This document shows positions 43,737 to 53,317 of a DNA stretch of 64,000 nt, piece after piece. Origin of the DNA: Paucisalibacillus globulus (GTDB taxonomy: Bacteria; Bacillota; Bacilli; Bacillales; Amphibacillaceae). The notes under the pieces were generated by a model that was not told where the DNA came from, made no database searches, and worked only from the letters and a program-made list of their open reading frames with translations. The stretch lies in the NCBI RefSeq assembly GCF_900184735.1, contig NZ_LT855405.1:124001-188000 (forward strand), written 5' to 3'. Numbering within the stretch: position 1 is the first letter of the stretch; every line of letters starts with the position of its first letter. The translations under genes were made by a program, and so were the position numbers.

Positions 43737-45791
43737 TTATTGAATCTCAACAATGCTTTTCTCTTCTCGTTCAACCAAACCTTGCTTTTGAATTACGATC
43801 TTCTCATCAGCCTGAAGGTTAGTAAACACAACCGGTGTAATAGTTGACTTCGCATGCTTACCAATATAATCTAGGTCTACTTTCAACAAGGTCTGGCCAA
43901 CTTTAACTTCATCACCTTCATCGACGAATAACTCGAAACCTTCTCCCTTTAGGTTAACGGTATCTAGTCCCACATGGATTAGGATTTCTCTTCCACTTTC
44001 AGACTTAATACCAAGTGCATGCTTCGTTGGGAATGCATTAATGATTGTACCATTAACCGGTGAAACAACTAGCCCGTCTTTTGGCTTAATGGCAAACCCG
44101 TCACCCATCATTTTCTCTGAGAAAACTTGGTCAGGCACTTCAGCTATTGGAACAACTTCACCCTTCATTGGAGCAAAGATATCTTCTTTGATGATTTCAT
44201 TTTGTAAAACTTCTGGATTTACTTCCTCAATTTGTTGTTTTACTTCTGCATCTTGATCGACACTTTTCACTGGACGTGGTTTTTTACCAGCTATAATATC
44301 CTGCATCTGCCCTTTAATAATCTCTGAACGTGGACCGAAGATAGCTTGAATATTATTACCAACCTCCAGTACACCTGCAGCTCCTAACTGCTTCAATTCC
44401 TGTTTATTTACACTTTTAATATCATTAACGGACACACGAAGTCTCGTGATACAAGCATCTAAGTGAGCAATGTTTTCTTGTCCACCCATTGCATCTAAAA
44501 CATTATACGCTAAGTCTCCAGCTTGTCCTTTTCCTTGTGTTTCCTCTTCTTTAACTTCCTCCCGACCTGGAGTCATTAAGTTAAATTTCTTAATAAAGAA
44601 TCTAAATAAGAAGTAATAAAGAACTCCAAATGCAAGTCCTACTAGAATTGCAAGCCACCAAGGTTCTTTACCAGGAAGAATTCCAAATAAAGCAAAGTCA
44701 ATAAACCCTCCAGAGAATGTGTAACCAATATTAACACTTAAGAATGTCATGATCATAAATGATAATCCATCTAAGATTGCATGGATTAAGAATAGTAATG
44801 GTGAGATAAACATAAATGAGAACTCAAGTGGTTCGGTAATACCAGTTAAAAATGATGTTAGTGCACCAGATGCTAATAATCCTGCAACTAACTTTTTCCG
44901 TTCTGGTCTAGCAGCATGGTACATTGCTAATGCTGCTGCTGGAAGACCAAACATCATAATTGGATATTCCCCTGCCATAAAGTTACCAGCAGTGATTTCA
45001 ACATTATCACGTAGCTGGGCAAAGAAAATCGTCATATCTCCACGTACAATTTCTCCAGCAACAGTAGTATAAGTACCAAATTCATACCAGAATGGTGCAT
45101 GGAAAATATGATGTAATCCAAATGGTATTAATAATCGTTTAATGAACCCGAACATAAATACCGCTAAGTACGTACCTTCTTCAATTAACCAATAAGATGC
45201 ACTGTTCATTGCGGATTGAACAGGTGGCCAGATAAACATTAATAATAAACCAGCAATAAATGAAAATACTGCTGTTGCAATTGGTACAAATCGTTTACCA
45301 GCAAAGAATCCAAGGAATGAAGGCATCTCTATATCATGGTACCGATTATAGGCAAAGGCGGCAATCAGGCCGACAATAATACCCCCGAATACCCCAGTTT
45401 GTAATGTCGGAATCCCAAGCACATTAGCAAAACCTGGATCTGATGCAACCATGTCGGCATTAACACCCATCCAAGAACCCATTACCTGATTCAATACTAA
45501 ATAACCAACAAGAGCAGCAAGTCCTGCAGCCCCATCAGCAGCTAATCCAATAGCGACACCAACAGCAAAGATGAGTGCTAAGTTACTAAAAATAATATTA
45601 CCAGCATCTTCCATAACAGATGCAGTAAGTTGAATCCAATCAGCACTTAGGAAAGGTAAGTATTCTAACGTTGTTTCCTGTTGTGCTGCATTTCCTAGCC
45701 CAAGTAATAACCCTGCAGCAGGCAGTAATGCAACTGGAAGCATTAAAGCTTTACCAATCTTTTGTAAAACACCAAAAGCCTTCTTGAACAT
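43737..45791 (-). CDS. ptsG: Glucose PTS permease EIICBA
   Basis: 684 aa from ATG 45791 (GAGGAGG upstream). EIIC membrane domain (about 1-400), EIIB with the phospho-cysteine in HLDACITRLRVSV, and EIIA with the phospho-histidine in ILIHVGLDTVNLKG, the domain order C-B-A of PtsG. Imports and phosphorylates glucose. Control by antitermination is indicated by glcT just upstream and a RAT/terminator in the leader. Confidence 0.94.
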   Translation of the reverse strand: MFKKAFGVLQKIGKALMLPVALLPAAGLLLGLGNAAQQETTLEYLPFLSADWIQLTASVMEDAGNIIFSNLALIFAVGVAIGLAADGAAGLAALVGYLVLNQVMGSWMGVNADMVASDPGFANVLGIPTLQTGVFGGIIVGLIAAFAYNRYHDIEMPSFLGFFAGKRFVPIATAVFSFIAGLLLMFIWPPVQSAMNSASYWLIEEGTYLAVFMFGFIKRLLIPFGLHHIFHAPFWYEFGTYTTVAGEIVRGDMTIFFAQLRDNVEITAGNFMAGEYPIMMFGLPAAALAMYHAARPERKKLVAGLLASGALTSFLTGITEPLEFSFMFISPLLFLIHAILDGLSFMIMTFLSVNIGYTFSGGFIDFALFGILPGKEPWWLAILVGLAFGVLYYFLFRFFIKKFNLMTPGREEVKEEETQGKGQAGDLAYNVLDAMGGQENIAHLDACITRLRVSVNDIKSVNKQELKQLGAAGVLEVGNNIQAIFGPRSEIIKGQMQDIIAGKKPRPVKSVDQDAEVKQQIEEVNPEVLQNEIIKEDIFAPMKGEVVPIAEVPDQVFSEKMMGDGFAIKPKDGLVVSPVNGTIINAFPTKHALGIKSESGREILIHVGLDTVNLKGEGFELFVDEGDEVKVGQTLLKVDLDYIGKHAKSTITPVVFTNLQADEKIVIQKQGLVEREEKSIVEIQ

Positions 45792-45937
45792 AAAAATCCT
45801 CCTCTGAAAATGTATTTCTTGCAGCAAGTTCAAAAAGAAACATTAGAAAACTTGCATTTACCAATCTCATTGGCAAATGAGCCTGTTCTCTTTATCTTGT
45901 TACGTACGTATAAAAAGACAATTACGTTTAAATAACG

Positions 45938-46020
45938 CAAAAAAGGCATGAATAGAGTAATGAAAAGGATGTGGGTTATTTTTCCCCCATTCTCACATTT
46001 TCATTAACCTCTACTCATGC
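45938..46020 (-). terminator. Leader terminator of ptsG (GlcT-controlled)
   Basis: A long hairpin on the minus strand: GGCATGA.TAGAG and TTAATGAAAA pair with TTTTCATTA and CTCTA.TCATGCC, loop GGGGGAAAAATAACCC, then TTTTTTG. Its 5' strand overlaps the RAT, so bound GlcT would prevent it. Confidence 0.85.
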
Positions 46021-46041
46021 CTGATCGAATCAGTAACACGT
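46013..46041 (-). promoter_or_regulatory. Ribonucleic antiterminator (RAT) for GlcT
   Basis: On the minus strand the segment reads ACGTGTTACTGATTCGATCA followed by GGCATGAGT, which is, from memory, near-identical to the B. subtilis ptsG RAT. It overlaps the 5' strand of the downstream terminator, as required. Confidence 0.8.
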
Positions 46042-46048
46042 AGTTTAT

Positions 46049-46891
46049 TTAATTAAATTTAACAAGTAATCGCTGTAAGTGCATCGTCAGGTAAACTGCT
46101 TCCGCATCATATACAGGTTTCCTTAATGTTTGCTGCATTATTTTTATCAGTTTCCAAGCAAGATTATAGCACACTGGATATTCTTTTTTCAATAGAATTG
46201 CAAATTTCGCTGGTTCTTCCATTTTTTCTTCCTTTAGAACACGCTCAATCGTAAATCGCATATGGCGGATCAAACGAATATAATCAATACCTTCACGGTC
46301 TATCACAATCTGTAGTTGTTCTTCAATTGTATCTACCAATCTAGAAAGTAAATTTGAATAAGAACTAATCTCAGACATAGTTGTATGGCTAATAGCACTA
46401 TGGACATGGAGGGCGATAAATCCAACTTCCCCTACCGGCATTTGTATGGCTAATGTTTGATTCATATAATCTACAACTTCTTCAGCTATTTCATATTCTT
46501 TTGGATATAATGCTTTTGTTTCTGACAAAAAAGGGTTCTTAATTTCCATTCCTCGCTGAAGTCTTGTAATCGCAAACAAAATATGATCCGTTAAAGCAAC
46601 ATGGACCTTTTCGTCTAATAATGTATTTGAGTTCTTCTTGATTATTTCTATAGCCGTAATAATTGTTGCAAGGGTTGTTTCATCAATATTCGGAAGTAAT
46701 TTGATATAACTCTCTTGTTCCTTCTTATCCCGAAGCACAAAAAGCTTTTCTACCGTATCTTCCTGTATGACATCCTTACGCTTTTTATTAAAACCGATAC
46801 CCTTTCCAATTAACACTACTTCTTCTTGTTCCTCATTAACAGCAATAATGACATTATTGTTTAATGCCTTTAATACGCTAAACTTCTTCAA
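46049..46891 (-). CDS. glcT: PRD-containing transcriptional antiterminator GlcT
   Basis: 280 aa. N-terminal CAT RNA-binding domain (KALNNNVIIAVNEEQEEVVLIGKGIGF), then two PTS regulation domains with conserved histidines (DHILFAITRL, FIALHVHSAI, RLIRHMRFTIERV, YLTMHLQRL). Phosphorylation by HPr/EIIB sets its activity. TTG start with AAGGAG. Encoded just upstream of ptsG, whose leader holds its target. Confidence 0.92.
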   Translation of the reverse strand: MKKFSVLKALNNNVIIAVNEEQEEVVLIGKGIGFNKKRKDVIQEDTVEKLFVLRDKKEQESYIKLLPNIDETTLATIITAIEIIKKNSNTLLDEKVHVALTDHILFAITRLQRGMEIKNPFLSETKALYPKEYEIAEEVVDYMNQTLAIQMPVGEVGFIALHVHSAISHTTMSEISSYSNLLSRLVDTIEEQLQIVIDREGIDYIRLIRHMRFTIERVLKEEKMEEPAKFAILLKKEYPVCYNLAWKLIKIMQQTLRKPVYDAEAVYLTMHLQRLLVKFN

Positions 46892-47161
46892 ACCTGACGA
46901 CTCCTTTTACTCCTACCATGTATCCCATTCTAAAAAAGTACTTCAAACATTATATCACCGTCCAAAAAGAAAACCTACTTGATAATTTAATGTAGCGTCT
47001 TAAAAATGCGACTAATTATATGGTTTTGTGCTTAGACATCATATTATCCTTATGTTTGTATTACTTTTGAACGATTTTTAAACTTTCCCAATCTCATTTC
47101 CACATGAAAACTATTATACCCGAATAAAATCGGAAGGACTAAAAATGAGGAGGAAGAGAAC

Positions 47162-48751
47162 TTGAAAAAAATATGGATGATATTTTTGTTTACCTTACTG
47201 GTATTTGTTTCGGCTATCCCGTTGTCTGTAACAGCAAAAGATAATGATTCCACATCGATTCCAGATCCTATTCCATTTAAGCAATCTGGACCCATCTTTT
47301 CAATAACAGGTAAAGTAGGAAACGGTAATACTGAAACTCCCGGAGAATGGTATATTGGCACCACACCTTCTAATTTAATTCCTAATGCACCAGTACTACT
47401 TTTTGTTCCCGGCTTAAATAATGTTGCACAAATTTTTTGGGAAGATAATGATATGTATCAAACAGCTGTTAATGCAGGGTATCAAACGGCTTTTGTTCAG
47501 TTATACGATGCCGGTGGTGCCTCTAGAGACATGTGGGATAATGGGGCATTACTTGCTGATAAGATTCGAGAAATTTCCAACCATTTTGGAAAACCTGTTA
47601 CGGTTGTTGCCTATAGTAAAGGTGGAGTAGATACCCAAACAGCACTAACCTATTATGGAGCATGGTCCTATGTACAAAACGTCATCACCTTATCTAGTCC
47701 ACATCATGGATCACAATTAGCTGATTTGGCTTATAGTTCCTCCGCTGGTTGGCTTGCTGATTTAATTGGCGCACAGGGAGACGGAACCTATTCGATGCAA
47801 ATGGCTAATATGGCAAATTATCGTTCTCAAACTGACACACAACCTAGAGCTTATTATAATGATTACTATACTTTAGGTGGCACCGACTGGGGTAGTGCAT
47901 TTTCCTCGACCTGGTTTGGGGGCATGTATTTGTCGCAATATGGTTCCAATGATGGTGTGGTGACAACTGCTAGTAGTAGATTACCAGGCGGATACCAGCT
48001 TGCTATTGGAGACTGGAACCATACGTCGATTCGAAGTGGCATTACGTTTTCTGTTTTTGATGACTATTTATCGGATAATACTTTTTATGGCAATAAATTA
48101 ATGAATACAAGAGAGGAACCTATAGTTCAAAACAACCCCATCCATAATCAATGGGTCGATGGTGGACCATTATTTGCTGAAAAAGAATCTGTAATAAATG
48201 TGACAGTGGAGGATCATGTTCAAGAACTTAACCTTAACCTAATGACAACTAGTGATGTAAAAGAAATAAAACTAATTTCCCCCAAAGGAAAAATGGTTAA
48301 ACCAAAAGTCTCTTCACATAAAATTGATGAAGGCGTTTTTATTGGAGCACTGAATCATTCCATTACATTCGACGCTCCTCAAGAGGGTGAATGGAAATTA
48401 AAACTAACCCCTGATGAAGATGATGCCTACTTATTAATTACAAACTATCAATCCCCTATTACACTACATAGTACAAAATCAGCAACCAAAGATGCTGCAA
48501 AAATCACGTACAACATTACCCCGGATAAAAACGTTGTTCAGGAGAATTCCCTTAAGGCTACCTATACGATTACACAATCTCGAAATCCAACTAATACCAA
48601 GACCACTACTGCAGAAGGTAAACTATCACAAGTATTAACTTTTGATTACTCCAACGAAGTATATAATATCACCATCCAAATAGAAGGATTGACAAAAAAC
48701 GGTCATCCATTTAAACGAACGATTATTGATTCTATTCTCATCCCGGAATAG
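47162..48751 (+). CDS. Secreted lipase/esterase-like alpha/beta hydrolase with C-terminal beta domains
   Basis: 529 aa, TTG start with GAGGAGG. Signal peptide cleaved near SVTAKD (about residue 27). Hydrolase domain (about 60-305) with FVPGLNN oxyanion loop, nucleophile in VVAYSKGGVD (AYSKG in place of GHSxG), SPHHGSQLA next, Asp in SNDGVVTT and His in GDWNHTSIRSG. The remaining ~220 residues are beta-rich, with proprotein-convertase-like and bacterial Ig-like features. Likely acts on extracellular lipids or esters. Terminator follows. Confidence 0.8.
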   Translation: MKKIWMIFLFTLLVFVSAIPLSVTAKDNDSTSIPDPIPFKQSGPIFSITGKVGNGNTETPGEWYIGTTPSNLIPNAPVLLFVPGLNNVAQIFWEDNDMYQTAVNAGYQTAFVQLYDAGGASRDMWDNGALLADKIREISNHFGKPVTVVAYSKGGVDTQTALTYYGAWSYVQNVITLSSPHHGSQLADLAYSSSAGWLADLIGAQGDGTYSMQMANMANYRSQTDTQPRAYYNDYYTLGGTDWGSAFSSTWFGGMYLSQYGSNDGVVTTASSRLPGGYQLAIGDWNHTSIRSGITFSVFDDYLSDNTFYGNKLMNTREEPIVQNNPIHNQWVDGGPLFAEKESVINVTVEDHVQELNLNLMTTSDVKEIKLISPKGKMVKPKVSSHKIDEGVFIGALNHSITFDAPQEGEWKLKLTPDEDDAYLLITNYQSPITLHSTKSATKDAAKITYNITPDKNVVQENSLKATYTITQSRNPTNTKTTTAEGKLSQVLTFDYSNEVYNITIQIEGLTKNGHPFKRTIIDSILIPE

Positions 48752-48772
48752 GAACATCAACAAACACCCTCA

Positions 48773-48830
48773 AGGTACTAGGCCCGAAATTCCAAAATAA
48801 TATAAATTGGTGCTTGGTACCTTTTTTTCT
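48773..48830 (+). terminator. Terminator after the lipase gene
   Basis: AAGGTACTAGGCC pairs, with G-U wobbles, with GGTGCTTGGTACCTT, followed by TTTTTTT. Confidence 0.75.
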
Positions 48831-48892
48831 ATATTGACTATGGTGCTAGGACCTTTGACCGATTATAATACTACCATGGGGGTGTTTTTTCT

Positions 48893-51367
48893 ATGCCAAT
48901 TCAACCAAAGTTTCAGATTGGACGAAAAGAACGTCGGTATTTTGCAACCAAAACTTTTACCGACCGTGAATTACCGAGAGAAGTCTTCTTTAATCATTTA
49001 AACAGTATTAATCAACGACCTAGTCACACGGAGGAATATGATGTGATCGTATATTATGGTGTGGGAGGAATTGGAAAAACTAGTTTACAAAAGCAACTTA
49101 AATTAGAGCTTTCAGACTACGATTCTCATGCACTTTATACGTCGATTGATTTTAGAGATACAACATTTCATTCTCCAGCACGGGCACTACTTGAGTTAGT
49201 TAGAGAGATAAAGTATCAAAAGAAGATTTCATTTCCACATTTTGAGCTTGCCTATTCTCTATATTTTTACAAAAGAAATCCGGATACTACATACAATGAG
49301 AAAAAATTTCGCTTTGCAAATGAACTTTCCATCCTTGGAAATATTATTGGTACGTTAGATGGTTTAGGAATCGCAGGCTCCCTCACAGGCATTGTTGGGA
49401 AGCTATATGACTCAGGGAAAAGATGGAATCTTAAAAAGGAAGTAAAAGAACAACTGATAGAATTAGAGAATTGCTCTATTCAAGAAATCGAAGAGAGACT
49501 TATTGCATTTTTTGCCTATGATATACAACAAGCAATAGAGAAATACAACATAAAAAACACGGTCATTTTCTTAGATACGTTCGAAGCATTGTGGGCTAGC
49601 GTGACCAATAAAATAACTGTCCATTCAAAAGACAAATGGGTACGCGAACTAATTGGCTCATTACCAAATGTACTATTTGTTATCTGTGGAAGAGAGTATT
49701 TAGAATGGGAAAAATACGATTCTGATTGGAAGGATATTTTGGATCACCATATTATAGAAAACCTTTCCTCAAAAGACGCTGAGAGTTTTCTAGTAAACTG
49801 TGGAATTGAAGAAAAAGATATTAGAAGTAAAATCATTTCTTCAAGTGTTGGACATCCGTATCATCTTGATTTATCAGTAGATACATACTTTGAAATAAAA
49901 AACCGCGGGGAAACGATGGAAGTTAGTAAATTTGGTTCCAATCAACGGGAAATATTAGATCGGTTCCTTCAATATTTAACAGACGAAGAAATCGAGACAT
50001 TAAAAATAATGACCATTCCAAGATATTATACGGAAGAATTGTTTAGCTATTTACTTAACGAACATCCAACTGGTTATGCGGTGACAAGATACCATGATTT
50101 TAATAAATTCTCTTTTATATCAAAAGAAGAGGAGAAGCTCTTTATCCATGCATTGATGCGTCAAGGCATATTGGAATATTCTAATCAAGCACTAGTAACC
50201 AAAGTTCACCAGTCTCTTGCCGTATATTTTGACGGACTTGTGCAGAAATATTCTACAGCTAACCTGAATACTGAAAAGGAAATTCAAGCACTTGAAGAAT
50301 CGATATTTCACCATCAGGCTTATATGGATAAAGAAGAATTTCTCCATTGGCTTTCTTCTACCTGTTTACCAACACTTAGGAAACTACAACTACGTGGAGA
50401 AACAAATTTCCTTCGACAAGTACTAGAACAACTATATCTTGAGCATGGTGCTAGTTCTCTCGGAATTCATTTAATGCAAATATTAATAGATATGGTTCAC
50501 CTAAATGGGGAGTACGGTTCTGCTATTACGATGATTGAGGAATTGTTCGCTAATCAAGATATAAAAGAAATTTTAGCTTCCAAAGAAAAAGCACATTTGA
50601 TCATTCGCAAAGTTCATCATAAAATGTTTTCATTGCCTGTTAAACCATTAATTAACGAACTACTAAGCTACGAAAATATAGTAAGAGAGAAAAAATGGCC
50701 TGAAGAATATAATGAGTTATTGTTTATGCTTGGTGGTAATTTAGGAGTTCTATCTGGGGATTTAACATTTAGTAGAGAATGGTTAGTACGCTCTATCTGT
50801 TATGCAAACGAAACAGGGTTGAATAATTATTTGATACGGGCACTTAGAAAGTATGCAGATATTCTTAAAGTAAATGGACATCTGAAATGGGCAATAGACT
50901 GTTGTGAAATTGGTATTGATATTGCTCGTAAAGGTGGATATGACAGGTACGAAGCTATACTCGTTTGTACATTAGCTGATATTCATCGTATGAAAGAAGA
51001 CTACACATTAGCTGAAGATTTGCTAAGTGAAGCAATGAAGCAGATTAAGAAAGTTGGCATCAAAGGATGGGAGGCACATGTCTACCTATCAAAAGGTGAA
51101 CTTAACCTGCAAAGAGGAATGTTAGAAGAAGCCGGTCATTACTTTAACTTGGCAATTGATATCTATCAAACCATTAAACAAGAATGGGGACTAATTCAAG
51201 CTAACATTGGACTAGAGCGGTGCCGAATCAAAGGAGGCACAGGTTCAGTACAGCCAATCAGCCACTGGGCGGAGCAAGCTAACCGTTTAAATTATACGTT
51301 ACAAGAAAAACAAGCTGCACAAACAAGTCTAGGAAAAGCAGATATCATTGCATTACCATTTTTATAA
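48893..51367 (+). CDS. STAND-type NTPase with C-terminal TPR-like repeats
   Basis: 824 aa. A FTDRELPREVFFNHL box precedes the P-loop YGVGGIGKTSL (Lys62). Between it and Walker B (TVIFLDTFEALW, about 225) is a glycine-rich hydrophobic stretch (about 143-168). ICGREYLEWE is the sensor segment, followed by a winged-helix part and, after about 550, helical hairpins with TPR character (KYADILKVNGHLKWAIDCC, LADIHRMKEDYTLAEDLL). No DNA-binding or enzymatic effector domain is visible. Own TATAAT -10 box at 48864 and GGGGGTG site. Likely a ligand-gated oligomerising ATPase; role unknown. Confidence 0.78.
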   Translation: MPIQPKFQIGRKERRYFATKTFTDRELPREVFFNHLNSINQRPSHTEEYDVIVYYGVGGIGKTSLQKQLKLELSDYDSHALYTSIDFRDTTFHSPARALLELVREIKYQKKISFPHFELAYSLYFYKRNPDTTYNEKKFRFANELSILGNIIGTLDGLGIAGSLTGIVGKLYDSGKRWNLKKEVKEQLIELENCSIQEIEERLIAFFAYDIQQAIEKYNIKNTVIFLDTFEALWASVTNKITVHSKDKWVRELIGSLPNVLFVICGREYLEWEKYDSDWKDILDHHIIENLSSKDAESFLVNCGIEEKDIRSKIISSSVGHPYHLDLSVDTYFEIKNRGETMEVSKFGSNQREILDRFLQYLTDEEIETLKIMTIPRYYTEELFSYLLNEHPTGYAVTRYHDFNKFSFISKEEEKLFIHALMRQGILEYSNQALVTKVHQSLAVYFDGLVQKYSTANLNTEKEIQALEESIFHHQAYMDKEEFLHWLSSTCLPTLRKLQLRGETNFLRQVLEQLYLEHGASSLGIHLMQILIDMVHLNGEYGSAITMIEELFANQDIKEILASKEKAHLIIRKVHHKMFSLPVKPLINELLSYENIVREKKWPEEYNELLFMLGGNLGVLSGDLTFSREWLVRSICYANETGLNNYLIRALRKYADILKVNGHLKWAIDCCEIGIDIARKGGYDRYEAILVCTLADIHRMKEDYTLAEDLLSEAMKQIKKVGIKGWEAHVYLSKGELNLQRGMLEEAGHYFNLAIDIYQTIKQEWGLIQANIGLERCRIKGGTGSVQPISHWAEQANRLNYTLQEKQAAQTSLGKADIIALPFL

Positions 51368-51463
51368 AAAACTTAAGGTGTTAGAGCTAATCTATTTAGC
51401 TTTAGCACCTTTTTCTTTAAGCTAATATTGTTTAATTTATGATTGTTGTTATTACATAATTGA

Positions 51464-52047
51464 TAGAAACTGTGCGGCGGCTAATAATTTATTTTGGGAG
51501 CATCATACCCGCTACGGAATTACACTCCGCACTCGCTGAGCGGCTGGTGAGCCTCCTCGCGCTTACTTCTTTAGGGGTCTCACCTATGCCTATCCTCCCG
51601 CAGGAGTCTCCGTGTATTTCCTTCGCTAGTATTGAGTAAATGAATAAATTTAATGGCATTTAATTATAAAAAACGTAATGTAACCTCTAACATTAATTAG
51701 AAAACTAAACCAGCGCAGGCAGAATACGGAGACTCCTCGAAAATAGAGAACAATTTTCTTCGTGCGATGATTACGCTGCCGAAGCCTTCCTTGGGACTGC
51801 GATTACTCGCCCCACCGAAAACAATTGTCCTGCGGGAATAGCACGTGTCCGAAGACCCCTAGAGAGGCGATCTTTCCTCGAGGAGGCTGAGGCCGGGCCC
51901 GCGGCAAGGTAGACACTGCGACGGTCTTTTCGAGCAGATGTCGCCCCTGTGCTGACAGTAAAAGCGGAGTATTCTGCCGGAGCGGGGTCGACAGCTATAT
52001 CCAATAACTAATCTGTTGTAATTAAACTAGTTACCGCACAGTTACTA
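51464..52047 (+). mobile_element. TIR-flanked composite repeat, copy 5 (longest)
   Basis: Ends TAGAAACTGTGCGG (51464 on) and TTACCGCACAGTTACTA (52031-52047). The left half is partly mutated (GGAATTACACTCCGCACTCG instead of the usual GGAAATACACTCCGC). The right half carries both optional modules plus a further insertion after CCGAAGCCTTCC. The region on either side (51368-51463, 52048-52221) holds nothing else that I can name. Confidence 0.8.
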
Positions 52048-52221
52048 TCCTCTATTTGTTAATTCAGCTAACTGGTGAAGCAAACACTCTCTTAGAAAAC
52101 TACCTTTCCTTTTAATGAAACCACACTTACAATGGTACATCATTACAAACATATAACAATGGCATAGGACAATTCACTTTCATCATACCCTTTAGAAACC
52201 AAGCGGAAAGGACTGAGAAGA

Positions 52222-52998
52222 TTGGATTTTATTAGAATTGAATGGGTTCCTCTTCGAAAAATAAAAGCCCCACACACTACTACCGAATACTTTACTCGAA
52301 ATTCCTTCCACAAATATACAACTGCAAACATTCCCTATATCCATGTCATACGAAATAAACACGGAGAATTGCTTTTACATAAGGGCATTGAGGCATATAA
52401 CAAGTTACAATTAAATTATCCTAATAAAGTCATTCCCGTCTATATTTCCAATCGAGAACATATTTCGAATCTTGAATGGATGTTTCAATTATTTCAGTCC
52501 TGCATGAAAGAAAGGGTAAATCTCGAATTAAAGTACGAATACGTATCATTATTATTTAAGGAAACAAAACGCGATATAGCAATGATTTGTAAACACACTG
52601 GTTGTACGAAACAAGATATTTTCAGCCTAATATTTGATCAAACAATACCCGAGAAATATATGAATCTTGCATTGAAACATAATCGCATCCAAATCGTGAA
52701 CGAAATAGCCAAAAACCCATTATTGCAACAATATAGGTCTGTACTTTATCCTGCTGTTTTCCAAAGAAAAGAGCGGCTGACCTTTCAAAAACTAAGACTC
52801 TTCTTAGCTTATCTAGACGCTGGCTATGATCTCAACGTTAACTCTATTCTCGCCCTTGATAACTTTAACAAGATAGTAGATCATGAAGAAGCGTTGAGAT
52901 TTTACTGGGATCACTTACAATTCCCGGACACACAAATTATGGAAGGCGTTTTTTATTATAAAGGTGATAGAAACTCAAAGATAAATGTACGTTTGTAA
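52222..52998 (+). CDS. ParB-like nuclease-domain orphan protein
   Basis: 258 aa, TTG start with AAAGGA upstream. The first 85 residues fit a ParB N-terminal fold: IEWVPLRKIKAP, then YIHVIRNKHGELLLHKGIEAYNKL and VIPVYI. Residues about 115-160 (ICKHTGCTKQDIFSLIFDQTIPEKYMNLAL) resemble the ParB central helix-turn-helix. There is no partner ParA and no parS-like palindrome that I noticed. The conserved arginines of the CTP-binding box are not clear, so a different DNA- or nucleotide-related role is possible. Confidence 0.6.
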   Translation: MDFIRIEWVPLRKIKAPHTTTEYFTRNSFHKYTTANIPYIHVIRNKHGELLLHKGIEAYNKLQLNYPNKVIPVYISNREHISNLEWMFQLFQSCMKERVNLELKYEYVSLLFKETKRDIAMICKHTGCTKQDIFSLIFDQTIPEKYMNLALKHNRIQIVNEIAKNPLLQQYRSVLYPAVFQRKERLTFQKLRLFLAYLDAGYDLNVNSILALDNFNKIVDHEEALRFYWDHLQFPDTQIMEGVFYYKGDRNSKINVRL

Positions 52999-52999
52999 A

Positions 53000-53033
53000 A
53001 AAAGGAGTTTGGAATAATTTCCAAACTCCTTCC
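53000..53033. terminator. Bidirectional terminator
   Basis: AAGGAGTTTGGAA pairs with TTCCAAACTCCTT around TAAT. Confidence 0.9.
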
Positions 53034-53040
53034 ATCCTTT

Positions 53041-53298
53041 CTAGTATAACCTCGGAACTAAGATTATTAATAAAACTAATATAATACTAGCATCTGCCAC
53101 AATACTTTTGTTTTCTTTTCTTTTTTGAATGAGAGATAAGACTTTACCTACTAAAAGCAACCCAATTGCGATGTTAGTATATAATAAATGCCATGATAAA
53201 CCATAACTCTCATCCGTCCCTAAAGTAATAAGTATAGGAACAACAAGCAATAGCAGTGCAAGAGTGTAAAGTATTAGACTGTATCTACCTAAATTCAT
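53041..53298 (-). CDS. Small three-helix membrane protein, unknown
   Basis: 85 aa, hydrophobic helices at about 8-26, 37-54 and 67-83 with a KRKENK loop. GGGGG precedes the ATG. Lies 19 bp after the cyclotransferase-like gene on the same strand. No family recognised. Confidence 0.6.
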   Translation of the reverse strand: MNLGRYSLILYTLALLLLVVPILITLGTDESYGLSWHLLYTNIAIGLLLVGKVLSLIQKRKENKSIVADASIILVLLIILVPRLY

Positions 53299-53317
53299 TA
53301 TAAATCCCCCTTATTGA

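Noticed and set aside
47162-51367. Lipase plus STAND ATPase as a known anti-phage operon.
   Set aside because: The lipase is secreted, a terminator separates the genes and the ATPase lacks a recognisable effector, so I list it only as a question.
52222-52998. ParB-like gene as sign of an integrated plasmid.
   Set aside because: No ParA, replication or mobilisation gene is near and base composition is like the surroundings.
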